Shown here piece after piece: positions 6,439 to 12,399 of a stretch of DNA of 12,976 nt. Location: assembly GCA_002449555.1 (NCBI GenBank), contig DJXA01000192.1:1-12976 (forward strand), in the 5' to 3' direction. The stretch is from Atopobiaceae bacterium UBA7016. Its GTDB lineage: Bacteria; Actinomycetota; Coriobacteriia; Coriobacteriales; Atopobiaceae. Under the pieces are notes generated by a model. That model saw only the letters and a program-made list of their open reading frames with translations. It ran no database searches and was not told where the DNA came from. Position 1 is the first letter of the stretch. The number at the start of each line of letters is the position of its first letter. The position numbers and the translations under genes are program-made.

Positions 6439-6478
6439 AGCGTCTCCTCCAGAGTTCCCTTGGCAGTTGTCGCAATTC

Positions 6479-6484
6479 ATCATA
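6479..6484 (-). promoter_or_regulatory. Candidate -10 of purM (TATGAT)
   Basis: On the minus strand TATGAT matches the -10 consensus at five of six positions and would give a leader of about 35 nt for purM. No good -35 hexamer is found 16-18 nt upstream, where the hairpin at 6494-6525 sits instead. Confidence 0.3.
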
Positions 6485-6493
6485 CACGGCAGT

Positions 6494-6525
6494 GGACCGA
6501 GCTAGCCTTTCAGCCAGCTCGGCCC
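6494..6525 (-). terminator. Long hairpin without T tract between lipoprotein and purM
   Basis: GGGCCGAGCT and AGCTCGGTCC (minus strand) pair over 10 bp with one G-U, and four further inner pairs close a GAAA tetraloop, so the whole element folds. No T run follows on either strand, so it may be a weak or Rho-assisted terminator, an mRNA 3' end stabiliser, or part of the purM leader. Confidence 0.45.
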
Positions 6526-6557
6526 ACACGAGTTACAGGGGTTGCGCAGAGAAGCGC

Positions 6558-7484
6558 TTAGAACTCCACTAGGTGAGAGGTAACCGTGGCAGCCACAGAC
6601 GGATGCTCGATGAGCGTGTACTCAAAGTCCGTCGTGGAGACTCCGTACTCAGTAGTGGTCTCAATGCACGCAACGTTTCCGTTCTCGTCGTAGGCAAAGG
6701 TCACGTCCTGCGTCTGCGTATGATCATCCATCTTGTTGCCCTCATCATCCAGCGTTGAGATGGTTACCTTGCAGCTGATAGGACGACCGTCATCACCGTA
6801 CTCGTATGCCATCTCGGAAAGCTGTGGGCTACCCCAGTCGATCATGCGGCTTGTGATGAAGCCGTCGGAACCATAGTTCAAGGTGCTACGAATCTCATGC
6901 TTTGTTTCCTCAATTGGATTGTTTTCCTCATCCATTTGATAAGCCACTGAGACATAATCGCTCGCGATGCGGTTCCCGTCGGCGTCGTAGGTGTGCGTGG
7001 TCACGCTCTCACCACTTGTGCTCTTCACCAGACGCCCGGCAGCGTCGAACTCGTTATTCACCTCGGAGGCTTCTGCGTCGGGGTTATTCTCGCTCGACAT
7101 CGAAAGTGTCCAGCCATATTCATCGTTTACGAGGTCATATACGAAGTCATCGGAACCTTCTGATGAATACGTCTCCTTAATGACGTTTCCCGCTTCATCA
7201 AGCGTATAGGTCGTAGTCTGAGACCTGCTCAGTCCACCCTCATCAGTAGTCGGGTTATACGAATAGGTCTCGCTCGTCTTCACCCACACCGACTCGTCAA
7301 CAGCCTCTTCCTCAGGGGCAGTCTCTTCCTCTGCCGACTCTTCCTCGACAACCTCTTCCTCAGCCGTAGCGGCATCGTCAGCCGGAGCGCTGCTAGACCC
7401 GCAGCCAGCAAGCGGCACCATGCCCAGGCACAGCGCAAGCGACGTGGCCAAGATGACACGCGAAGCCTTACATGACAGACGCAT
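6558..7484 (-). CDS. Secreted lipoprotein with YD (RHS-like) repeats
   Basis: 308 residues from the ATG at 7482-7484, chosen for its AGGGAG 5 nt upstream and because it yields a clean lipoprotein signal: basic MRLSCKASR, a hydrophobic stretch to residue 24, and lipobox LAGC with the lipidated Cys at 28. Residues 30-65 are a Ser/Ala- then Glu-rich linker, probably a spacer off the membrane. The rest has repeated 'Y/F-x-Y-D-x-x-G-N/R' units: YTLDEAGNVIKE, NEFDAAGRLVKS, HTYDADGNRIAS, LNYGSDGFITSR, YEYGDDGRPISC and FAYDENGNVACI. This is the YD-repeat pattern known from RHS/teneurin proteins, but short and without an RHS core or toxin domain. It should sit on the outer face of the membrane; ligand unknown. 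A terminator hairpin lies directly upstream, so its promoter is unclear. Confidence 0.85.
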   Translation of the reverse strand: MRLSCKASRVILATSLALCLGMVPLAGCGSSSAPADDAATAEEEVVEEESAEEETAPEEEAVDESVWVKTSETYSYNPTTDEGGLSRSQTTTYTLDEAGNVIKETYSSEGSDDFVYDLVNDEYGWTLSMSSENNPDAEASEVNNEFDAAGRLVKSTSGESVTTHTYDADGNRIASDYVSVAYQMDEENNPIEETKHEIRSTLNYGSDGFITSRMIDWGSPQLSEMAYEYGDDGRPISCKVTISTLDDEGNKMDDHTQTQDVTFAYDENGNVACIETTTEYGVSTTDFEYTLIEHPSVAATVTSHLVEF

Positions 7485-7501
7485 ATGATCTCCCTTCATA
7501 G

Positions 7502-7542
7502 AAAAACGCAGCACAAGATGATGTTGCCATCTTGTGCCGCGT
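7502..7542 (-). terminator. Intrinsic terminator of the sortase gene
   Basis: GCACAAGATG (7511-7520) and CATCTTGTGC (7528-7537) are a perfect 10-bp inverted repeat with a 7-nt loop. Four more pairs lie outside (ACGC 7506-7509, GCGT 7539-7542) after one mismatch. On the minus strand a run of five T (7502-7506) follows. It is a textbook terminator 44 bp after the sortase stop, and its T run ends within 5 nt of the lipoprotein's Shine-Dalgarno. Confidence 0.85.
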
Positions 7543-7585
7543 CTTGTGCATAGGTTTCGACGCCACTTTTGTACCGATTCGCTAC

Positions 7586-8506
7586 CTACTTTTCAATGGC
7601 CACCAGAATCGAGCGCCCGTAGCCGTCGTAGTAGTTGCACGTAGACATGGTCAGCACGCGCAGCGCACCGTCAACCAGCTGCTCGGCGTCGGCGCGCTTC
7701 GTCACGGCCTTTGCCAGCTGCTGCTTTAGGTACTCGCGGAACTTCTCGTCGCTCGCGAAGGTGAACTGCCGCACGGTCTCGTCATCAGGCGCCACGTAGT
7801 ACATGAACAGCGGCTGAAGCTCGAAGGCCTCCTTCTCGGTCACATACCAGATGGTGTCCGTCGCATCGAACACGGCCTGGTCGTCGAGCAGCGAAAGCGG
7901 CTGGAACATCGTGCCATCCCACAGGTGGTGACCATACAGGATGGACTGGCGATCCACCATGCCCGGCGCCGCATTCTGGTAGTCGAGGAAGACCTGGCCG
8001 CCCACGCTGTACTCGCCCAGCGCGTTGGTACGCAGATAGTCATCATTGCTCTTGCCCTGGTAGACAGGGTAGTTGACCACCGTTCCCGGCACATAGATCC
8101 AGCCAACGATGTCATCGTTCACGGCCTTGAGCGCCGCCCAGTCAACCTCGATGGGAGCCTTCTTCTCAGTCTCTTCCTCGGCTGCCGGTGCCTCTGCCTC
8201 CGTATCGAGCACCTTCACATGCGTGGCCAGCTCCTTGTTGGTCTGGTCCTGCTTCCAGTAGCGGTAGCGCGAATAGCCCCACATGCCGCCAGACACCAAA
8301 AGCATGGCGAGGCCCGCCAGAATAAGCAGCGTAGAAATCGTCTTCAGCGCGCTCTTGCGCTTGCGCGGGCGCTTCGTGGGTTCGGGCATGACAGCCACGG
8401 GCTTCACGGCCGCGGGCTCCTGCGTGTAGCGCTTTGCGCGAACAGGCTCGGACACACGCTCGACGGGCGTCGGCGTGTCTTCCTCACGAAAATGTCTTCC
8501 TACCAT
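7586..8506 (-). CDS. srtB: Class B sortase
   Basis: 306 residues. The catalytic triad of sortases is present: His193 in SILYGHHLWDGTMF, Cys290 in LTMSTCNYYDG (the TLxTC motif) and Arg298 in GYGRSILVA. Class B character comes from WIYVPGTVVNYPVYQGKSN (136-154), YLRTNALGEYSVGGQVFLD (157-175) and the long segment between His and Cys. Sortases are membrane cysteine transpeptidases that cleave a C-terminal sorting signal and join the protein to cell-wall peptide or to pilin. Residues 1-55 form an unusually long basic and proline-rich cytoplasmic region, 56-73 a single membrane helix, 74-120 a charged stalk. The start overlaps nothing but lies only 6 bp after the purE stop, with AGGGGT inside the last purE codons, implying coupled translation. 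No sortase substrate with an LPxTG-like signal is in the window. Confidence 0.95.
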   Translation of the reverse strand: MVGRHFREEDTPTPVERVSEPVRAKRYTQEPAAVKPVAVMPEPTKRPRKRKSALKTISTLLILAGLAMLLVSGGMWGYSRYRYWKQDQTNKELATHVKVLDTEAEAPAAEEETEKKAPIEVDWAALKAVNDDIVGWIYVPGTVVNYPVYQGKSNDDYLRTNALGEYSVGGQVFLDYQNAAPGMVDRQSILYGHHLWDGTMFQPLSLLDDQAVFDATDTIWYVTEKEAFELQPLFMYYVAPDDETVRQFTFASDEKFREYLKQQLAKAVTKRADAEQLVDGALRVLTMSTCNYYDGYGRSILVAIEK

Positions 8507-8512
8507 GCTTCG

Positions 8513-8974
8513 TTACCCCTCAGCCATTGCCTTCTTGAAGTTAGCAATCTTCTGCCCATACTCCGGCATTGTGGCGCCCAGTATCTGCGTGGCATAGATG
8601 GCCGCGTTCTTGGCACCGTTGATGGCAACGCACGCCACGGGCACTCCAGAGGGCATCTGCACCATGGACAGCAGCGAATCCATGCCGCCCAGGTCGCTCG
8701 TCTTCATGGGGACGCCCACAATGGGGAGCGGCGTATAGGCGGCGACCACGCCACCAAGGTGCGCGGCCTTGCCGGCGGCAGCGATAATCACCTTCAGTCC
8801 GCGGTCGGCAGCAGTGCTCGCCCACTCGTGAACCTTGGCAGGGTTGCGATGCGCCGACGCGATGACTAACTCATACGGAACGCCAAACTCCTCAAGCTGC
8901 TGCGTGCATGCCTCCATGACGGGAAGGTCAGACTTCGAACCCATGATGACGCCCACAAGCGGTGTCTCGGCCAT
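8513..8974 (-). CDS. purE: N5-carboxyaminoimidazole ribonucleotide mutase (PurE, class I)
   Basis: 153 residues, normal for class I PurE, which converts N5-CAIR to CAIR in purine synthesis. The motifs are in place: VIMGSKSD (9-16) binding the phosphate, ASAHRNP (39-45) with the catalytic His42, and then AAHLGGVVAAYTPLPIVGVP, DSLLSMVQMPSGVPVA and GAKNAAIYA. The usual AGGAAHLPG reads AGKAAHLGG here, a modest departure. Shine-Dalgarno AAAGGAG lies 6 nt before the ATG. It is the first gene after a 373-bp divergent intergenic region, so its promoter must be there, though no clear hexamers are seen. No purK follows; the sortase gene starts 6 bp after its stop. Confidence 0.97.
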   Translation of the reverse strand: MAETPLVGVIMGSKSDLPVMEACTQQLEEFGVPYELVIASAHRNPAKVHEWASTAADRGLKVIIAAAGKAAHLGGVVAAYTPLPIVGVPMKTSDLGGMDSLLSMVQMPSGVPVACVAINGAKNAAIYATQILGATMPEYGQKIANFKKAMAEG

Positions 8975-9127
8975 TGTTGGCTCCTTTCCAATTCAGAGCG
9001 CGGCAGCACTTGTGTACACCATGTACCTGTGGCGCTCCCTCTGGTTACGCTAACAGGGTAGTACATTCCTTCCGCAGGTGTTGATGCCTATTTCATTGTG
9101 CAGTAAAAGCCGACGTGATGCCACGTT

Positions 9128-9178
9128 TGAATCGATTCAGACCGCGCCTTTGACTCGATATATCTGTTCTGATTCGAT
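9128..9178 (+). promoter_or_regulatory. Three TGANTCGAT motifs, putative regulator site
   Basis: TGAATCGAT (9128-9136), TGACTCGAT (9151-9159) and TGATTCGAT (9170-9178) recur in the same direction 23 and 19 bp apart. The first is part of a perfect 12-bp palindrome, TGAATCGATTCA (9128-9139). This looks like a multi-site operator between the divergent genes. The regulator is unknown. Confidence 0.45.
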
Positions 9179-9291
9179 TGCTCCTTCTTTGGGTACCCTC
9201 TGGGTGCGCTACTTGTATTTACTTGTATTCTTCACGAACCTCGACGTATTTGTTGCCTTCTCATGACGATGCTTGCCATATCCCAGTCGAG

Positions 9292-9305
9292 CGATAGACT
9301 TATCG
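9292..9305 (+). other. Small inverted repeat in the kinase leader
   Basis: CGATA-GACT-TATCG is a perfect 5-bp inverted repeat with a 4-nt loop, 43 bp before the kinase start. It could be a weak leader hairpin or protein site. Confidence 0.25.
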
Positions 9306-9347
9306 ACCTAAGCGTTGGTCCATCAGTCCGCGTGAAAGGAAACCATC

Positions 9348-10220
9348 ATGAACAACGCCAGAGATCTGTACCTGTACCAAAGAGACGGGGCCTATATCCC
9401 CCGCGTCGCTGCCGTGCACGACCTGTGCGGTTACGGCAAGTGCTCGCTGGGCGTGGCCATTCCCGTGCTGTCCGCAGCCGGATGCGACGTCTGCCCCGTT
9501 CCCACCTCGCTGTTTAGCGCGCACACGCGCTTCCCCAAGTGGTATATGCACGACACCACCGATATGCTCAATGACTACCTCGACGCGTGGGTCGAGGAGG
9601 GTATCAAGCTTGACGCGATCTATTCCGGATTCCTCGGCGCGCCTGAGCAGGTTGGCGCGATCCAGCGCCTCTACCGCGAGCATCCTGACGCGCTGCGCAT
9701 CGTTGACCCAGTCATGGGCGACGGCGGCGTGAAGTACGCCACCTATACCGACGAGCTGTGCAACGCTATGGTTGACCTGGTCGACGGTGCCGACGTGCTG
9801 ACGCCCAACCTGACCGAGGCCTCCATCATCACGGGTATCGAGTATCAGGGCCAGGACGTTGATGACGCCTACGTGCGTACCATGATTGACGCGCTGCTGG
9901 CCAAGGGCGCCACCAACGTGGTGCTGAAGGGCGTTGTCCGCGGTGACGGCCTCATCCGCAACTACGTTGCCGGCGCCGACACCGAGCTTGCCGAGGTGTC
10001 GGGCGAGCTGCTTCCCTACATGCTGCACGGCACGGGCGACCTCTACGCTTCTGCGCTGCTCTCTGCCGTCATGGCTGGCAAGTCGCTGTATGACTCAGTC
10101 GACTTCGCCTGCCAGCTGGTCGTTGACGCGATGCGCGTCACCCAGGCACAACCTGACTACGAAGTGCGCGGCGTGAGCTTCGAGCCCTGCCTCGGCAAGG
10201 TTGCCGCACTGCTGAACTAA
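9348..10220 (+). CDS. pdxY: Pyridoxal/pyridoxamine kinase (PdxY/PdxK-like, ribokinase fold)
   Basis: 290 residues; the only plus-strand gene. It phosphorylates a B6 vitamer with ATP in the cytoplasm to salvage PLP or PNP/PMP. Ribokinase-family motifs: VAAVHDLCGYGKCSLGVAIP (20-39), where GYGKCSL replaces the typical GYVGN/GHGR segment, PTSLFSAHT (52-60), VDPVMGDGG (119-127), TPNLTEA (152-158) and the anion hole/catalytic GTGDLYASAL (228-237) with Asp231 as base. The GYGKCSLG and SAHT pattern is typical of the pyridoxamine kinase subgroup in Firmicutes and actinobacteria, so exact vitamer preference is open (hydroxymethylpyrimidine kinase is less likely). Shine-Dalgarno AAAGGAAA precedes the ATG. 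It is convergent with the ABC transporter and ends at a large inverted repeat; upstream it is divergent from purE. Confidence 0.9.
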   Translation: MNNARDLYLYQRDGAYIPRVAAVHDLCGYGKCSLGVAIPVLSAAGCDVCPVPTSLFSAHTRFPKWYMHDTTDMLNDYLDAWVEEGIKLDAIYSGFLGAPEQVGAIQRLYREHPDALRIVDPVMGDGGVKYATYTDELCNAMVDLVDGADVLTPNLTEASIITGIEYQGQDVDDAYVRTMIDALLAKGATNVVLKGVVRGDGLIRNYVAGADTELAEVSGELLPYMLHGTGDLYASALLSAVMAGKSLYDSVDFACQLVVDAMRVTQAQPDYEVRGVSFEPCLGKVAALLN

Positions 10221-10228
10221 CTCACCGA

Positions 10229-10292
10229 GTGCAACGTTGGGGGTAGCCCCTTTGTTGCATACGCAACAAAGGGGCTACCCCCAACGTTGCAC
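10229..10292. terminator. Perfect 30-bp inverted repeat, bidirectional terminator
   Basis: Positions 10229-10258 and 10263-10292 are perfect reverse complements around a 4-nt loop, 64 bp in all, filling the gap between the stops of the convergent kinase and ABC transporter genes. Each arm also contains a small GGGG-TAG-CCCC hairpin followed by TTTGTTG, so by symmetry both strands carry a short terminator inside the large one. Confidence 0.75.
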
Positions 10293-10301
10293 CATATGTC
10301 A

Positions 10302-12056
10302 CTACCTACCGCGATGACCCTCGAACTGCATGCGATAGTAGCGGGCGTAGGTACCGCCGCGAGCAAGCAGCTCCGCATGCGTGCCACGCTCAACGGCCTG
10401 ACCCGCTTCCATCGTCACGATCTCGTCCGCATCGCGGATGGTCGAGAGCCTGTGAGCAATGATCAGCGTGGTCCTGCCCGCCGCCAGCATCCCCAGCGAC
10501 TCTTGCACCGCAAGCTCGCTCTCGTTATCGAGCGCACTGGTTGCCTCGTCCAGAATGAGCAGCGGCGGGTTCTTCAGAAAGACACGCGCGATAGCGATGC
10601 GCTGCTTCTGACCGCCCGAAAGACGGGCACCGCGCTCTCCTACCTGCGTGTCGTACCCGTCGGGCAGTGACTCAATGAACTCGGCAATGTTTGCCGCCTG
10701 CGCGGCGGAGCGAATCTCAGCAAGCGTTGCGCCGGGCTTGCCGTAAGCGATGTTCTCCCCCACGGTACCGTCAAACAAGTACACATCCTGCTGCACGACG
10801 CCAATCGCCCGCCTGAGCGACTTCTGCGTCACGTCGCGCACATCTTGACCGTCAATGGTGATGCACCCAGAGGTCACGTCATAGAATCGCGGCAATAAAG
10901 CGCAGGTAGTTGACTTGCCGCCACCCGAAGGGCCGACAAGGGCGATGGTCTTTCCAGCCGGGACGTCCAGGTTCAGACCGCGAATGACTTCAGCCTCGCC
11001 GTCATAGGCGAAGTGCACGTCATCAAAGCGCACGTGTCCCTCCCCCACCTTGATGTCCTTTGCGCCTGGCCGGTCTGCCACATCAGGTGGCGTCTGCAGC
11101 ACCTCATAGAAGCGCTCGAAGCCAGCCTTCGCCTTCTGGAACATCTCGGTAAAGTCCAGAATCGTCATGATGGGCGACAGGAACATAGATATGTAGAGCG
11201 CGTAAGTAGCCAGGTCAATGGCTTGCAGCTGCCCGTCGGCAACCAGCAGTCCGCCATAGATGACGATGATGGCGTAGAGCACGCCGGTAAAGCCCGAGAC
11301 GCTCGCATTGAAACGACCCATTCCGAGGTAATTGCGCACCTTGGACGCCTGATAGGCCTCATTGGACCGTGCGAACTTAGAGCTCTCCACCTCTTCGTTG
11401 GCAAAGCTCTTCACCACGCGCGCACCGGCAAGGGAGTCTTCCAGCTGGGCATTGACCTGCGCAATCTTGCGGCGGTTGTCCCTGAAGAGCTCCGTCAGGC
11501 GCCCATTTGCCCAGAGTCCATATACGAAGAGCACCATCGTCGCCAACGCAAGCACGGCGGAAAGCCGCCAGCTGATGCGTGACAGTATCATAAAGCTACC
11601 AAGTATCTCAATGCTACAGATGATGATCCACTCCGGACCATGATGCGCGCATTCGGCAATGTCAAAGAGGTCGTTGGTTACCCGGCTTAAGAGGTCGCCG
11701 GTGTTGTGATGGTCAAAGTATGAGAAGCTGAACCGTTCATAGGCGTCGAACAGATCCTGGCGCATCTGCGTCTCCATGCGCACGCCCATAATGTGACCCC
11801 ATGACGTGACGAACCATCGACAGAAGTAGCGCAATGCATAAAGAGCCACCAGCCCGAATGCGATATACGGCATGGTGCCTCGTATTGTGTCTGGACCCTG
11901 CGTGAAGAGACCACCTGTCAAATTGCGCAGTATCTGAGGAAACGCTAGGTCAACTGCTGCCAAACCCAAGGCACAGACGGTGTCAGCGATAAACAACTTA
12001 ACATGCGGACGGTAGTAGCTAAGAAAGGCTTTGAGCAGCGATTCATTCTTTTCCAT
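10302..12056 (-). CDS. ABC exporter, fused membrane and ATPase domains
   Basis: 584 residues, a half-transporter that should work as a dimer. Residues 1-310 form the six-helix exporter membrane domain, with hydrophobic segments near 20-40, 62-85, 142-160, 163-182, 255-273 and 282-300, and FSYFDHHNTGDLLSRVTND (111-129) in the coupling-helix region. Residues 340-584 are the ATPase: VRFDDVHFAYDG with the A-loop Tyr, Walker A GPSGGGKST (375-383), Q-loop VVQQDVYLF (420-428), signature LSGGQ (479-483), Walker B LLILDEATSALD (499-510) and H-loop His535. All catalytic residues are intact. It matches the MsbA/LmrA-type multidrug or lipid exporter group; substrate unknown, and usual pairing of two different halves is absent because no second ABC gene is adjacent. 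The region before the ATG is AT-rich with no strong Shine-Dalgarno. A terminator separates it from the gene upstream. Confidence 0.95.
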   Translation of the reverse strand: MEKNESLLKAFLSYYRPHVKLFIADTVCALGLAAVDLAFPQILRNLTGGLFTQGPDTIRGTMPYIAFGLVALYALRYFCRWFVTSWGHIMGVRMETQMRQDLFDAYERFSFSYFDHHNTGDLLSRVTNDLFDIAECAHHGPEWIIICSIEILGSFMILSRISWRLSAVLALATMVLFVYGLWANGRLTELFRDNRRKIAQVNAQLEDSLAGARVVKSFANEEVESSKFARSNEAYQASKVRNYLGMGRFNASVSGFTGVLYAIIVIYGGLLVADGQLQAIDLATYALYISMFLSPIMTILDFTEMFQKAKAGFERFYEVLQTPPDVADRPGAKDIKVGEGHVRFDDVHFAYDGEAEVIRGLNLDVPAGKTIALVGPSGGGKSTTCALLPRFYDVTSGCITIDGQDVRDVTQKSLRRAIGVVQQDVYLFDGTVGENIAYGKPGATLAEIRSAAQAANIAEFIESLPDGYDTQVGERGARLSGGQKQRIAIARVFLKNPPLLILDEATSALDNESELAVQESLGMLAAGRTTLIIAHRLSTIRDADEIVTMEAGQAVERGTHAELLARGGTYARYYRMQFEGHRGR

Positions 12057-12086
12057 AACAAGACTTTCATTTAATAATTGATATAG

Positions 12087-12122
12087 TAAAAGGGGTAGAG
12101 AAGATTACTCCCCTCTACCCCT
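12087..12122 (-). terminator. Terminator after the parB-linked small gene
   Basis: AGGGGTAGAG (12091-12100) and CTCTACCCCT (12113-12122) form a perfect 10-bp stem with a 12-nt loop, 20 bp after the stop of the small membrane protein gene. On the minus strand the stem ends in CCCCTTTTAC, giving a T4 tract. The following AT-rich 30 bp (12057-12090) may hold the ABC transporter promoter, but no hexamer pair is clear. Confidence 0.75.
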
Positions 12123-12141
12123 CTTGTAACCATCCTGCTGT

Positions 12142-12399
12142 TTAGAAGCCCATCGACTTCCACTGCTCAATAATGGCCTCTCGGTTCGGCAGATAGGCCT
12201 TGTCTTCCTCCATCACAATACCGCGCACGCCTTCCAGGGTACCGGCCATCTTGTGATAAGAATCAGTCACCGCAACTCGTGCATCATGAAGGCTCTGACG
12301 AGCTTCCGGCGTAAGGGCCACATAGTAGAACGCAACGCCCGCGCCAACTAGAATCGTCAGCCCGATGACACGATTCCTAAGCTTCCTCAACATCCTCAT
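12142..12399 (-). CDS. Small single-pass membrane protein overlapping parB
   Basis: 85 residues from the ATG at 12397-12399 (MRMLRKLRNRVIGL), chosen because GGTGA lies 5 nt before it; a TTG start at 12423 or the ATG at 12393 are alternatives. Residues 1-10 are strongly basic, 11-29 a membrane helix (VIGLTILVGAGVAFYYVAL), so topology is probably N-in. The remaining 55 residues are a soluble helical part with no motif I recognise. The start overlaps the 3' end of parB by 23 bp, so translation is likely coupled and the two are in one transcript ended at 12087-12122. Function unknown; the linkage suggests, but does not show, a role near chromosome segregation or the membrane. Confidence 0.7.
   Translation of the reverse strand: MRMLRKLRNRVIGLTILVGAGVAFYYVALTPEARQSLHDARVAVTDSYHKMAGTLEGVRGIVMEEDKAYLPNREAIIEQWKSMGF

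Larger units (their letters stand above)
8975..9347. promoter_or_regulatory. Divergent intergenic region between purE and the B6 kinase
   Basis: This 373-bp gap must hold both promoters. I see no convincing -35/-10 pair for purE. On the plus side TTGACT (9150-9155) is a fair -35 but what follows at the -10 distance (TTCGAT) is poor. Visible structure: GTGTACAC (9012-9019) near purE, TGANTCGAT repeats (9128-9178), a tandem ACTTGTATT (9211-9230), and CGATA-GACT-TATCG (9292-9305) in the kinase leader. No purine riboswitch consensus and no credible small gene are seen. Confidence 0.6.

Noticed and set aside
5674..6561. Plus-strand open frame opposite purM
   Set aside because: Antisense shadow of a clear PurM gene; no motif or ribosome site.
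6558..7484. RHS toxin or polymorphic toxin
   Set aside because: YD-like repeats are present but there is no RHS core, no C-terminal toxin domain and no immunity gene.
7925..8869. Plus-strand open frame spanning sortase and purE
   Set aside because: Spans two well-supported minus-strand genes; His/Arg-rich without motifs.
8975..9347. Purine riboswitch upstream of purE
   Set aside because: The conserved purine-aptamer loop sequences and three-way stem arrangement were not found.
9300..10028. Minus-strand open frame opposite the B6 kinase
   Set aside because: Shadow of a kinase with all family motifs.
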